From Seleniivibrio woodruffii (GTDB lineage: Bacteria > Chrysiogenota > Deferribacteres > Deferribacterales > Geovibrionaceae), in assembly GCF_029267515.1 (NCBI RefSeq), contig NZ_JAJUIS010000008.1:1-64000 (forward strand): DNA of 64,000 nucleotides, written 5' to 3'. The translations under genes and the position numbers were made by a program. Shown here one piece after another: positions 41,412 through 50,464 of this stretch (within the stretch, counting starts at the first letter, position 1; every line of letters starts with the position of its first letter). A model generated the notes under the pieces. It saw only the letters and a program-made list of their open reading frames with translations. It had not been told where the DNA came from and did not search any database.

Positions 41412-43006
41412 CTTTCACCTGATGGTTGCTTCTGAGACGGGGCAACGTATCCTGGAGTGTTCAGTAGCTCGCCGCCGAACCTATCCTCGGTGTGCACAGT
41501 CATAACATATTCCAGAGCCTTCCCGGCTTTCGCTTCCGCTGTTTTCCTGTCCGAAAGAATCATTCTCACCGCCTCAACGTATTTATCAGAGTTCTCATAA
41601 TCCGCGACAGGATATCCCCTGTCGCCAGAGATAACCTCGCCGACACCGCCGACAGCAGACGCCACAACAGGAATACCGGCAAGAGCGGCTGCGATTACCA
41701 TGGTGGGAATACCATCCCACTGTGATGTATAGAGAAAGAGTGCGTAATCTTCAAATCCAAGAGCTTCAACTCCGTTGAAAGACCCTTTCATATCTACGTT
41801 CTTCTGTTTTTTCAACTGACTGATAACATTCTTGGGGCTCTCAAGCAGCGGTTCTCCGTATACGTCAAACTGGACGTCGGGCAGCTTTTCCACTATTTTA
41901 AGAAGAATATCAGGACGTTTCTGTCTGTCCAGCCTTCCCGCCCAGAGCACCTTTTTCGACGGAGCCTTCCTTTCGGCAAAGCTCACCGATGCTATAGGCG
42001 AATGGAGCACTCTGAACAGTTCCTCAGGATATCCGTATGTCTTTCTGAGCAGTGCCGGAAAAGAGCTGTTGTCACAAAAAACGTTTGTCAGCAGCCTGTA
42101 GCACACAGGCAGATAGGTTCTGGCATAACCCACAGGTTCGCCATATCTGTCGTAATCGTCACAAAAGACTGAAGCGAATATCTTTGTCTTGTTTCTGACT
42201 GCATTCCCGTAGTTTTTCACGACTTCCCAGACAAGTCTGGAATTGATGATATGCAGCGTCTGAATGTCCAGTTGGAGCAGCAGTCTGGCAAGTACCTGAA
42301 CCATCTCAGTTTCAGTCATCCTTTTCAGTTCTTTGGAAACGTCGATAACGTCCACACCGGAGGGCAGCCTTTCAAGCCAAGGGGAATCTCCAGGCTCTGT
42401 CAGGATGACAAGAACCTTTCCCTCCGGCAGTCCGGCGGCAAAACGCACATGCAGCAGAGCAACATAGTCAGCTCCGCCCCTTTTCAGCCATGGCAGCGCA
42501 AAACAGTGCGTATAGGCAGTACCGGAGCATTTTTTTAGAAACCCGCGGTATACCTCTCCTGGTTTTTTATTTATCGGATGCTTATAGTTGTGATAAGTCG
42601 CAAGTTTGATCTGCGAAGGGGTCATTTCAGGATAAATTTCAGAGGACATGTTCCTCATTTCCGTAACAATCCATTCGGGCATAGGAACGCCGTCGCCCAT
42701 TGGCGCGGACGGTGTCACAGCACCGTCAAAAGGAAGCCTGCCCTCTCTCTTTCCGTGTCTTATGTAATGAACGAGCGGATTTATGCCCGCGTTCTTAACG
42801 TCTGAGTTTGACTGAAGATAAAAGGATGTGTCAAAATATCGGGAGGGATTGCGCCCCTCTTTCCAGCCTTTGCCGATAAAATGAACGATGGCGGGATATT
42901 TCGAGGTTCTGACATCAGGGTACTGTTCGTAATAATATTTACTGCTGAACATCCCGGACTTTAGAATTATGAACAACTCAAGCAGATATCGCATCGCCCG
43001 CTCCAT
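41408..43006 (-). CDS. GT4-type glycosyltransferase with N-terminal repeat module
   Basis: This 532-residue protein has two parts. Residues about 15-95 contain two copies of a ~38-residue unit: SSKYYYEQYPDVRTSKYPAI then VHFIGKGWKEGRNPS, and DTSFYLQSNSDVKNAGINPL then VHYIRHGKREGRLPF. This unit is known from surface-glycan transferases. The rest is GT-B: VLWAGRLDRQKRPDILLKIV, MKGSFNGVEALGFEDYALFL, and the donor site TSQWDGIPTMVIAAALAGIP with VVASAVGGVGEVI. It overlaps the neighbouring GT gene by 29 nt. A later in-frame ATG (42994) is possible. Confidence 0.88.
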   Translation of the reverse strand: MERAMRYLLELFIILKSGMFSSKYYYEQYPDVRTSKYPAIVHFIGKGWKEGRNPSRYFDTSFYLQSNSDVKNAGINPLVHYIRHGKREGRLPFDGAVTPSAPMGDGVPMPEWIVTEMRNMSSEIYPEMTPSQIKLATYHNYKHPINKKPGEVYRGFLKKCSGTAYTHCFALPWLKRGGADYVALLHVRFAAGLPEGKVLVILTEPGDSPWLERLPSGVDVIDVSKELKRMTETEMVQVLARLLLQLDIQTLHIINSRLVWEVVKNYGNAVRNKTKIFASVFCDDYDRYGEPVGYARTYLPVCYRLLTNVFCDNSSFPALLRKTYGYPEELFRVLHSPIASVSFAERKAPSKKVLWAGRLDRQKRPDILLKIVEKLPDVQFDVYGEPLLESPKNVISQLKKQKNVDMKGSFNGVEALGFEDYALFLYTSQWDGIPTMVIAAALAGIPVVASAVGGVGEVISGDRGYPVADYENSDKYVEAVRMILSDRKTAEAKAGKALEYVMTVHTEDRFGGELLNTPGYVAPSQKQPSGER

Positions 43007-43730
43007 TGAAATCTTTGCTGAAAATGCCGGACGGTCTCATAATGCCGTTGGCGCTCGTCTCGCTCATTATCCTGCTTCCCTGTCTGCGTCTGTAAAATCC
43101 TACGGTTTCAGGGGTAAGACGGTGAACAAAGCCAGCAGCCACAGTTTCACAGTTCCAGTGCCAGTCTTCAAAGGCGAAACCGGTTTCTTTCACATGGGTT
43201 CCGACATAGGGAACTTTCTGATATACGGATTTACGCGCGATAGTCCATGCAGACGTCCAGTAATTCGATGTAAGAAGACCGTCTATGGAAAATTTGTTTT
43301 CAGTCTGGTCTATCTGTCTGCCGAAACACTTTATCTGATCAAAAGTCACCATATATTCAGGATGCAGAATTACGTTGTCACCATATTGCTTTAAATAGTA
43401 CATGGAACGCTCTATCCAGTTTTCTGAATAGAGGTCGTCGCCGTCGAATATCGCGATCGTATCCGCTGAAGCGGCGGCGATACCTTCGTTTCTGGATTTC
43501 CCTGCATCTTTGCAGTCCACTTCCAGCATTTTAACAATATCTCTGTCAGCAGGGTGATTCTCCAGCACACGTCCGGTTTCTTCGTCAATATTGTCCAGCA
43601 CCCATATGTATTCACAGCGTATGCCGTTTTTTTCCGCAAACCTGCGACATCTTTCTATGGAATTAAGAGTTATATGAGCCAGTGTTCCTTCATGATGGAA
43701 TGTTATTATCAGACTTATATCTATATTCAT
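42978..43730 (-). CDS. Family 2 glycosyltransferase
   Basis: This 250-residue GT-A protein is started at the ATG at 43730; an upstream in-frame TTG is less likely. It begins NIDISLIITFHHEGTLAHIT, with YIWVLDNIDEETGRV, CKDAGKSRNEGIAAASADTI and the metal motif AIFDGDDLYSENW. FAFEDWHWNCETVAAGF carries the ED base motif. No membrane helix is seen. It is part of the polysaccharide cluster, with about 70 nt separating it from the next gene upstream. Confidence 0.88.
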   Translation of the reverse strand: MNIDISLIITFHHEGTLAHITLNSIERCRRFAEKNGIRCEYIWVLDNIDEETGRVLENHPADRDIVKMLEVDCKDAGKSRNEGIAAASADTIAIFDGDDLYSENWIERSMYYLKQYGDNVILHPEYMVTFDQIKCFGRQIDQTENKFSIDGLLTSNYWTSAWTIARKSVYQKVPYVGTHVKETGFAFEDWHWNCETVAAGFVHRLTPETVGFYRRRQGSRIMSETSANGIMRPSGIFSKDFNGAGDAISA

Positions 43731-43801
43731 ATTATGCAAAAACCTCTCTCTACCACTAATTCATATGATTTAGCTTTGTCAAGGTAAAACTGGCATCAGA
43801 C

Positions 43802-44953
43802 CTATAGTGCTCCGGTCATCAGTTTTTTTAATCTGCCCAGTTTTCGGTACAATTTCCAGAATTTAGTACTATATATGGCGTTTAAAGACGCGCTTGTCGC
43901 ATCCAACTCAGCTTTCGCCTGTCTCAGTTCCTCACCCCTGATCACGAGTTCCTTTCTGACAGCATCAACATCGGAACATTTTGACTGATAAGCAAAATTA
44001 AACTCTGCGTATTTTTTAAAAAAGAAAGCGAACTGTTCGGTATTCACAGCGCAGTCGTGTCCGAGCCTGTCAAACTGTTCCAGAAGCACCGCAAATCTTC
44101 CGTAATCTATCTCTTTAAGTTCAAAAAAACAGTAAAGTCTTTCCAGCTTGTCCTTTTCGGAAACGTCAGCTCCGATAAGAACACCGATAAGAGATGCCGG
44201 AAAAAAACAGAAGTTTCTGAAAACATGGAGCATCTCGAAATCAATCCTGTTCTTTTTGGCATCCGTCAGCCCCATGCTCAGATTCGCACCGTTGCTCATC
44301 ACCCTGTAGCATGAAAGTTTCCTCTGCATAACTGCCGCCCTGTCAGTTCTGAGAAGCAGCCTGATCCACATATCATAGTCCTGCGTTTGCAGAAGCCTGT
44401 TGTCGAACATGGTTCCGTCTTCAACAAGAGTCCGCCTGAACATAACAGTGACCGCATTGGTTCTGTTCTCCTGCGTTATATAGCTGCGCAGAATATCCGC
44501 ACCATCAAGCAGTTCAGGCTTGTTGAACCAAGCCGTTACCGGATGTTCCTCAATAAGCTCATCAGACTCGTCCACAACGTTTATCCATGTGAACGAAAGG
44601 TCAAGCCCTTTCTCCCGCATGAAGTCAAGCTGAGCAGCCACCTTTTCAGGCTCAAAATAATCGTCACCGGAAAGGGGGCATATGTATTCACCACGACACT
44701 CGGAAATTGCAAAATTTGAACCGTAAGAAACAAGGGTGTTGTATTCCATAGGGAAAAACTTTATTCTGCCGTCCTTTGCGGCATATTCAGAAATTATTTC
44801 CGCCGAACTGTCGGAGGAACAGTTATCCACAACAACAAGTTCTATATTGCCGTAAGTCTGCCCAAGAACACTCTCAATGGTCTTGCCGATATATTTTTCG
44901 TGATTAAAGCAAAGTATAAATACACTGACCAGCGGGCTGTTATTCATACTCAT
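43802..44953 (-). CDS. Family 2 glycosyltransferase with C-terminal coiled coil
   Basis: This 383-residue protein has an N-terminal GT-A domain: [60 protein letters not shown] with DDYF, and [15 protein letters not shown] (ED-like motif as QD). The last 60 residues are a coiled coil ([20 protein letters not shown] followed by [20 protein letters not shown]), a tail seen in many O-antigen transferases and often thought to mediate complex formation. It overlaps the aminotransferase gene by 14 nt. Confidence 0.9.
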   Translation of the reverse strand: MSMNNSPLVSVFILCFNHEKYIGKTIESVLGQTYGNIELVVVDNCSSDSSAEIISEYAAKDGRIKFFPMEYNTLVSYGSNFAISECRGEYICPLSGDDYFEPEKVAAQLDFMREKGLDLSFTWINVVDESDELIEEHPVTAWFNKPELLDGADILRSYITQENRTNAVTVMFRRTLVEDGTMFDNRLLQTQDYDMWIRLLLRTDRAAVMQRKLSCYRVMSNGANLSMGLTDAKKNRIDFEMLHVFRNFCFFPASLIGVLIGADVSEKDKLERLYCFFELKEIDYGRFAVLLEQFDRLGHDCAVNTEQFAFFFKKYAEFNFAYQSKCSDVDAVRKELVIRGEELRQAKAELDATSASLNAIYSTKFWKLYRKLGRLKKLMTGAL

Positions 44954-46040
44954 TTACTACCCGCACTATATTTTCAGTCACGCTTTCCTCCTGAACACTG
45001 CTAATGGGCAGGCTCAGTACCTGAGCATGTATAGACTCGCTCACAGGATAGCTTCTTTCATTCCATTCCGGATAAGCCATCTGCCTGTGCGGAGGTATGG
45101 GATAATGTATCAGCGTCTGTATGCCGTTCTGTTTCAGATATTCCTGAAACCTGTCTCTTTCCTCTGTTCTGACAGTGAACAGGTGCCAGACATGATCCTG
45201 TGGATTTCTGACATACGGAAGAACTATTTTTTCATTCTTTATATTCCGCAGGTAATATTCAGCCGTCCTGCGTCTTTTTTCTGTCTCTTCGTCAAGATAT
45301 CTGAGTTTCACACGAAGCATCGCAGCCTGAATTTCATCAAGTCTGCTGTTGAAACCTTTATAGATGTTGACGTATTTTTCTTTGCTGCCGTAATTTGCGA
45401 GGGTTCGCACGGCTTCGCTGAGCTCGTCGTCGTCGGTGGTGACAGCACCGCCGTCGCCCAGACAGCCGAGATTCTTACCAGGGTAAAAGCTGAACCCGCC
45501 TGCATCACCAAGACCGCCGCATCTTCTGCCGCCGAAGTACGCACCGTGGGACTGAGCGCTGTCCTCAATCACTTTCAGCCCGTAACGCTTTGCAATAACA
45601 GATATTTCATCCATTTCACAGGTCTGACCGTAAAGATGAACGGGCATGACCGCTCTGGTTTCAGCAGTTATCTTTTCCTCTATTGCGCGAGGATCGATGA
45701 GGCAGCTTTCGGAATCCGGTTCAACCGGAACAGGCACGAGATTGTTTCGGGATACTGCAAGAATTGTCGCTATATATGTATTGGCGGGAACAATCACCTC
45801 GTCCCCGTCCTTCATAAACCCAAGTTCTTTATAAGCTCCAAGTATAAGAGTGAGCGCATCCAGACCGTTTGCAACACCTATGCAGTGCCTCACACCGCAA
45901 TATTGAGCAAACTCGGACTCGAAACAGGCGCACTCGTTTCCGTGTATGTACCATCCGCTGTCGATTACGCGGCGGCAGGCATCAATAAGTTCGTCCCTGT
46001 AAACGGAGTTTATCTTCTGTAAATCAAGAAAAGGAATCAT
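44940..46040 (-). CDS. DegT/DnrJ/EryC1 sugar aminotransferase, FdtB/QdtB-like
   Basis: This PLP-dependent enzyme aminates a keto-sugar nucleotide, probably dTDP-3-keto-6-deoxyhexose at C3. The 366 residues begin [80 protein letters not shown] (PLP lysine near 185) and [20 protein letters not shown] are all family marks. The neighbouring FdtA-like ketoisomerase makes a 3-amino-3,6-dideoxy sugar (Fuc3N or Qui3N) the best guess. The dTDP-glucose pathway genes rmlA and rmlB are not in the window. Confidence 0.92.
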   Translation of the reverse strand: MIPFLDLQKINSVYRDELIDACRRVIDSGWYIHGNECACFESEFAQYCGVRHCIGVANGLDALTLILGAYKELGFMKDGDEVIVPANTYIATILAVSRNNLVPVPVEPDSESCLIDPRAIEEKITAETRAVMPVHLYGQTCEMDEISVIAKRYGLKVIEDSAQSHGAYFGGRRCGGLGDAGGFSFYPGKNLGCLGDGGAVTTDDDELSEAVRTLANYGSKEKYVNIYKGFNSRLDEIQAAMLRVKLRYLDEETEKRRRTAEYYLRNIKNEKIVLPYVRNPQDHVWHLFTVRTEERDRFQEYLKQNGIQTLIHYPIPPHRQMAYPEWNERSYPVSESIHAQVLSLPISSVQEESVTENIVRVVNEYE

Positions 46041-46100
46041 CTCGTCTCCACCCAGTAAACCGGCCGCCTCAAAGCGGACAGTTGATAAAATAAATCTATA

Positions 46101-46511
46101 TCAGATTCCGTTTTTTTGCACTTCATCCATGAAAGAATCATAATTGCGTATGTAATCCTCCTCCCTGTAGTGTTCGTCCGCAAGAACCATAAGAACACAA
46201 TCGGGGCTGAAATCATACATTTCACGCCATAAAAGACCTTCTATTATCAATCCTTTAGAAGGTGAATCCAGCTTAACATCAACTTTTTTTCTGCCGTCGT
46301 CCAGCAAAACGGTGCAGCTCCCGCTTGTACAGATTAAAAGCTGCCGCAGTTTAAGATGGGCATGAAAACCACGCCTGACACCGACTTTCGTATTAAAAAT
46401 GTAATATACGCGCTTTATATCAAACGGAACGTTTCCGTTCTCTTCCAGAGCTATCAGGGAACCGTTTTCATCCCCGATGATTCTGAGATCTATCAATGAA
46501 TAGCCGTTCAT
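46101..46511 (-). CDS. dTDP-4-keto-6-deoxyhexose 3,4-ketoisomerase, FdtA/QdtA-like
   Basis: This cupin-fold enzyme of 136 residues belongs to the FdtA/WxcM C-terminal family. The sequence is typical: DENGSLIALEENGNVPFDIK, RVYYIFNTKVGVRRGFHAHL (catalytic His pair), KLRQLLICTSGSCTVLLDDG, GLIIEGLLWREMYDFSPDCV and DEHYREEDYIRNYDSFM. It shifts the keto group from C4 to C3 so that the aminotransferase can act. FdtA gives the galacto and QdtA the gluco product; I cannot tell which. A gap of 60 nt without a gene follows before the aminotransferase. Confidence 0.93.
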   Translation of the reverse strand: MNGYSLIDLRIIGDENGSLIALEENGNVPFDIKRVYYIFNTKVGVRRGFHAHLKLRQLLICTSGSCTVLLDDGRKKVDVKLDSPSKGLIIEGLLWREMYDFSPDCVLMVLADEHYREEDYIRNYDSFMDEVQKNGI

Positions 46512-47836
46512 AACCTTTCAACCTTGTCAAGAAAGTAAGTCCCTTCGTTATAAAACATGGAAGCGAAACACTTTCTGGGTGATTCAAATTCCACCTTTAT
46601 TGATTCATAATTCATTATAACATCTAAAAACTGGTGATACTGATTTATATCCACGGGATACTCCAGACCGACGTTAAAAGTGTAAACACCGGCTCTCAGC
46701 GGAATTTTCACTTTAGCCGTGACAATGTAGCTTTCGCCTTTCTCAACCGGAGGAAAGGTTATACCATCCTGAGCGTTGGTCCATGTGAGCTGCATTATTC
46801 CGTCGAGACTGGACAGAGAAAAACCTATCACAAACGTCGGCATGGATTCGTAAAACTCCACGGCAGCCTGCAGATAATATTCATGATTGCTGACAAGTTC
46901 ATGTACCTGTTTAAAATTTTCATCCAGAAGAACCGCGCCCTTGATTGCCCCTCTGCCGTCCCCGTATCTCTGGGAAACAGCAAGGTCGAGGGTCTTCTCT
47001 TTAAACTCCACAACAACAGGTATGACGTTTCCGGAAACAGATGTATCAGCGGCATCGGCAGACTGAACAGCGGAATCGCCTTCAAGCTCGCTGTTGATGT
47101 TCAGATGCTGCGCCTCTATGTATTTGTTTACAACATTTCCCGCGTCGCCGTATTGCTTCATGGTTCCGTTTTCAATCCAGATAGCCTTCTTGCACAGCGA
47201 CTTAACAGAATAGGTATCGTGGCTGACAAAAAGCACTGTAACACCTTTTTCCATCATGGCTCTCATTCTCGCCATACATTTTACCTGAAAAAGGATATCG
47301 CCCACGCTCAGTGCTTCGTCAACGATGAGAATGTCAGGTTCCACGTTTATCGCAACCGCAAACGCCAGACGGGCGAACATACCGCTGGAATACATTTTTA
47401 CGGGCTGGTAAACGAAATCGCCGATATCCGCAAAAGATAGGATATCGTCTATTCTTCCTTCCATCTCCTTTTCGGTGTATCCCATGAAGGATCCCTGAAG
47501 GTAGATGTTCTCAACCCCCGTATATTCCATATTGAAACCTGCACCGAGTTCAAGAAGGGATGAGATGCGCCCCTTAACATCCACTTCGCCGGCGGTTGGG
47601 GTGAGCACTCCCGTCAGTATTTTAAGCAGAGTGGACTTTCCTGCACCGTTTTTTCCTATAATCCCGACAGTTTCGCCCTTGCCGATGTCGAAACTGATGT
47701 CGTTCAGCGCGTAGAACTCCTTGTGGTACTTCTTTCTAAGAGGATGAAGCGTTTCAAGGAGCCTGTCCCTCGTTCTGTCGTACAGGTTGTATACTTTGGT
47801 CAGATTTCTGACGGAAATAACAATATCGTTCGTCAT
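46508..47836 (-). CDS. wzt: Polysaccharide ABC exporter ATPase with cargo-recognition domain (Wzt)
   Basis: This ATPase of an ABC-type O-antigen or capsule exporter has 442 residues. The nucleotide-binding part has Walker A GIIGKNGAGKSTLLKILTGV, the family sequence LLELGAGFNMEYTGVENIYL, signature KMYSSGMFARLAFAVAINVE, Walker B ILIVDEALSVGD and switch LFVSHDTYSV. Residues about 270-442 form a beta-sandwich (AVLLDENFKQVHELVSNHEY, TVKVKI-like strands, FASMFYNEGTYFLDKVERL). In E. coli O9a the corresponding domain recognises the capped chain end, so export is probably structure-specific. It overlaps wzm and fdtA-like genes by 4 nt each. Confidence 0.95.
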   Translation of the reverse strand: MTNDIVISVRNLTKVYNLYDRTRDRLLETLHPLRKKYHKEFYALNDISFDIGKGETVGIIGKNGAGKSTLLKILTGVLTPTAGEVDVKGRISSLLELGAGFNMEYTGVENIYLQGSFMGYTEKEMEGRIDDILSFADIGDFVYQPVKMYSSGMFARLAFAVAINVEPDILIVDEALSVGDILFQVKCMARMRAMMEKGVTVLFVSHDTYSVKSLCKKAIWIENGTMKQYGDAGNVVNKYIEAQHLNINSELEGDSAVQSADAADTSVSGNVIPVVVEFKEKTLDLAVSQRYGDGRGAIKGAVLLDENFKQVHELVSNHEYYLQAAVEFYESMPTFVIGFSLSSLDGIMQLTWTNAQDGITFPPVEKGESYIVTAKVKIPLRAGVYTFNVGLEYPVDINQYHQFLDVIMNYESIKVEFESPRKCFASMFYNEGTYFLDKVERL

Positions 47837-48645
47837 ATTACATCCGCAAAATGGGGACGCAAACGGTTAAAGATAACCGTGCCCGCTATCAGTATTATAA
47901 GTGTTACAACCCAGAAGTTCAGCGTCAACCACGGGTGCTCCCAGAAGCCGACACGGTAGAGCAGAGACTCTCTGAATCCCTCGGTTATGTAATACACAGG
48001 ATTGAACTTAAAAAATATTCTGTATTTTTCAGGAATTATATGCAGCGACCAGAATATGGGCGTGCCCCAGAAACCGAACTGGATAAACATGCCTATGACC
48101 TGCCCGATATCCTTTAGAAAAACCATCAGCGCCGATGTCAGAAACGAAAGACCCAGAAGAAGAACCAGCATAGCAAATATGTAATAAACTATCTGGAGGT
48201 TATAAAACGAGAACCCTATGCCGTAAACCGCCATGAAAAAGAACAGCACAAAGATGAAAAAAACATGAATAACAAACGATGACATGATCTTAACCAGAGG
48301 TAAAAGGCTCACGCGGAAAACAACTTTATTTACAAGAAATTTATATTCAATGATAGAGTTGGTGGCATTCATCCATGCCTCGGAAAAGAAGAACCACGGA
48401 ACCATACCCGCCAGAAGCCAGACAAGGAAAGGGACGTCACCTACGGGCTTGGACTTGAACCCAACCTGAAAAACAAACCAGAAAATCATAATCGTAATGA
48501 ACGGCTGAACAAACGCCCAAAGAAGACCAAGATAAGATCCGAAATATTTTGATTTGAAATCCCTCTTCGCAAACTGAACAAGCAGGCGCCATGACCTGAA
48601 AACATCCGCAACGAACGAAAAGGAAACCAAAAAGAACCTAAGCAT
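47833..48645 (-). CDS. wzm: Polysaccharide ABC exporter permease (Wzm)
   Basis: This is the membrane subunit of the exporter. I prefer the ATG at 48645 (270 residues) because GAGGGG lies upstream; an ATG seven codons earlier is also in frame. The N-terminal amphipathic part LLVQFAKRDFKSKYFGSYLG and LLWAFVQPFITIMIFWFVFQ are the ABC-2 type signature of Wzm/KpsM-like proteins. FWGTPIFWSLHIIPEKYRIF and FKFNPVYYITEGFRESLLYR follow in the usual order. Six membrane helices are expected. It is the first gene of the main polysaccharide operon. Confidence 0.94.
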   Translation of the reverse strand: MLRFFLVSFSFVADVFRSWRLLVQFAKRDFKSKYFGSYLGLLWAFVQPFITIMIFWFVFQVGFKSKPVGDVPFLVWLLAGMVPWFFFSEAWMNATNSIIEYKFLVNKVVFRVSLLPLVKIMSSFVIHVFFIFVLFFFMAVYGIGFSFYNLQIVYYIFAMLVLLLGLSFLTSALMVFLKDIGQVIGMFIQFGFWGTPIFWSLHIIPEKYRIFFKFNPVYYITEGFRESLLYRVGFWEHPWLTLNFWVVTLIILIAGTVIFNRLRPHFADVI

Positions 48646-48729
48646 CTGCCGCCCCTCACATATCATAAGACTATACTATAATACCCGTTATAAATATAGA
48701 ATAAATTAGAATTAACAGGCATTAGTTGC

Positions 48730-48751
48730 GAAAACGCGGAGACATCCCCGC
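48730..48751 (-). terminator. Weak terminator after the acylation cassette
   Basis: On the minus strand GCGGGG pairs with CTCCGC (one G-T) around ATGT (48736-48751), followed by GTTTT. It lies about 20 nt after the beta-helix acyltransferase stop and separates that unit from wzm. Confidence 0.5.
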
Positions 48752-48770
48752 AAAGATGAAAGAAAAAACG

Positions 48771-49487
48771 TCACCCGTTTATCAGGTAATCCGGAACCTT
48801 TGTCACAAATTTTGCAGGGTTTCCCGCAACAACCGAATACGGCTTTACGTTCTTTTTGACGATAGAGCCTGCTGCAATAATGGAATTGTCGCCTATAACA
48901 ACAGACGGCATGAGCACTGCGGACGCACCGACTGAAACGTCATCGCCGATAACAGGACCGGTTATATCACCATCCGAATATCCTGCACGACCGATATTAT
49001 TGTCGTTCACAGTAACAACGCCGACGCTGATAAAGACTCTGTCCCCGATACGGCAGTTTCCTGTTATATGAGCATTATCCATTATCTTCGTCTCATTTCC
49101 GATAGTAACGTTATAGTTAAGAGTCACGTTTCTGCTGATTATACATCGGCTGCCGATGACGGCGCCCTCTCTTATTGATGCGTTGTCCCCCACGAGACAA
49201 TTGTTTCCGATGCTCACGTCTGCGTATATCACAGCACCGGGGGAGACAACACAGCCGCTGCCTATCGAGACGGATCCGAAATCGTCGTTCAGCTTTCTTG
49301 AGGTCGCACCGGCGCTTTTCGGCAAACGTCCTATGACAGAAAACGGGAATATCTCCGCTCCGTCCCCTATTCTGACATTATCCTTTATAACGGCGTAATC
49401 GTGTATCACAACGTTTTCGCCTATCTCGACGTTGTTCCCTATTTTTACAGTATCGGCGATATCCGCAGAGGAAGCTATTTTATTCAT
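48771..49487 (-). CDS. Left-handed beta-helix (hexapeptide) acyltransferase
   Basis: I start it at the ATG at 49487 (238 residues), which overlaps the SDR stop by 4 nt. The protein is almost entirely hexapeptide repeats: ADTVKIGNNVEIGENVVIHD, VRIGDGAEIFPFSVIGRLPK, VVSPGAVIYADVSIGNNCLV, AVIGSRCIISRNVTLNYNVT and VVIGDNSIIAAGSIVKKNVK with VVAGNPAKFV at the end. The layout (an insert with RLPKSAGATSRK early, long helix) resembles sugar N- or O-acyltransferases and LpxD. With an ACP gene in the same unit, it may use acyl-ACP rather than acetyl-CoA (inference). Confidence 0.88.
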   Translation of the reverse strand: MNKIASSADIADTVKIGNNVEIGENVVIHDYAVIKDNVRIGDGAEIFPFSVIGRLPKSAGATSRKLNDDFGSVSIGSGCVVSPGAVIYADVSIGNNCLVGDNASIREGAVIGSRCIISRNVTLNYNVTIGNETKIMDNAHITGNCRIGDRVFISVGVVTVNDNNIGRAGYSDGDITGPVIGDDVSVGASAVLMPSVVIGDNSIIAAGSIVKKNVKPYSVVAGNPAKFVTKVPDYLING

Positions 49488-50239
49488 ACAAGTGTTCCGC
49501 CGCCGTCTATCTTTATCAGCGAACCGGTCATCCACTTCGCTTTGTCCGAAAGGACGAACGCCACAGTCTCGGCAACGTCCTCCGCCTCGCCTATACCGAG
49601 CGGATACTGCGAGTTTATTTTATCAATTATTTCTTCACCGTGAACGGATACCAGTTCGTCCAGCATATCCGTTTTCACAAAACCGGGCAAAACGGCGTTA
49701 ACGCGTATCTTTCTGGCGGCAGCCTCAGCGGCAAGCGAAACCGTAAGCGCATTTAAGGCACCTTTTGAAGCCGCATATGCAACCGCACCGGGAAAAGCCT
49801 TCACCGATGCCACGGAAGAGATGAAAACGATTGATGCGCCATTCCCAACGGTGCATTTTTTATCCATGACACCTCTTGCAAGTTCGGCTCCGGCGTGCAC
49901 GTTGATGTTGAAAAGTTCCTTGTCCCTGTTCCTTTGTGAATTAAAAGCTATGGTCTGAGATATCCCTGCGCAATGCGCCATACCTTTCAGAAGACCGTTC
50001 TCTGCCGCTATTCTCTTAACAAGAGGCACTATTGAGGGGGTGTCCGTCAGATCTGTTTCATAAACAAAAACATTTTCAGGACATGGAGAGTTCTCTTTCA
50101 TGTCTGCCAGCTTTTGCGCATCTCTTGCAATGGCGGCAACCTTTGCGCCTTCACCGAGGAGTTTGTAAGCAACGGCTTTGCCTATACCTCTGCTGGCTCC
50201 GGAAACAAGAAAAAGATCGTCTGAGGAAAAAAGTTTCAA
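49484..50239 (-). CDS. Short-chain dehydrogenase/reductase, 3-ketoacyl-ACP reductase-like
   Basis: This 251-residue SDR has the NADP-binding LVSGASRGIGKAVAYKLLGE, the catalytic Ser in IVFISSVASVKAFPG and the Tyr-x3-Lys in AVAYAASKGALNALTVSLAA, then RKIRVNAVLPGFVKTDML. The end SDKAKWMTGSLIKIDGGGTL is typical for FabG-like enzymes. Between an ACP gene (4-nt overlap) and an acyltransferase gene (4-nt overlap), reduction of a beta-ketoacyl-ACP to 3-hydroxyacyl-ACP is the likely step. Confidence 0.9.
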   Translation of the reverse strand: MKLFSSDDLFLVSGASRGIGKAVAYKLLGEGAKVAAIARDAQKLADMKENSPCPENVFVYETDLTDTPSIVPLVKRIAAENGLLKGMAHCAGISQTIAFNSQRNRDKELFNINVHAGAELARGVMDKKCTVGNGASIVFISSVASVKAFPGAVAYAASKGALNALTVSLAAEAAARKIRVNAVLPGFVKTDMLDELVSVHGEEIIDKINSQYPLGIGEAEDVAETVAFVLSDKAKWMTGSLIKIDGGGTLV

Positions 50240-50463
50240 GACAGCTTGTCCTCAACAAGAGCTGTCAGGTCGGAAACCTTTTTAAGCGCCATAAGATCAG
50301 CCACTTTCACCGTAATGTCAAACTCGTCTTTAAGAAATGTAAAAAGCGCCATGGCGGCAAGTGAATCCCACTCGTCGATATCTCCAAGCTCCGTGCCTGT
50401 CTCTATGTCATATTCTGTATCCAGTAAGGATTTAAGTTCCTCGATAAACTGCTGTTCAGTCAT
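50236..50463 (-). CDS. Acyl carrier protein (dedicated, cluster-linked)
   Basis: This 75-residue acidic helical protein has the phosphopantetheine attachment serine in DIDEWDSLAAMALFTFLKDE (DSL motif, about Ser34). The first helix region is FIEELKSLLDTEYDIETGTE and the last is ALKKVSDLTALVEDKLS. It differs clearly from the housekeeping AcpP consensus (LGADSLDTVELVMALEE), as expected for a specialised carrier. It sits between the KAS III-like gene (1-nt gap) and the ketoreductase gene. Confidence 0.93.
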   Translation of the reverse strand: MTEQQFIEELKSLLDTEYDIETGTELGDIDEWDSLAAMALFTFLKDEFDITVKVADLMALKKVSDLTALVEDKLS

Positions 50464-50464
50464 A

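Noticed and set aside
45027-46022. 331-residue open frame antisense to the sugar aminotransferase
   Set aside because: It lies fully inside a well-supported DegT-family gene and shows no domain. Its length results from codon usage on the other strand.
46634-47440. 268-residue open frame antisense to wzt
   Set aside because: wzt has all ABC ATPase motifs on the minus strand. The antisense reading has no family features.
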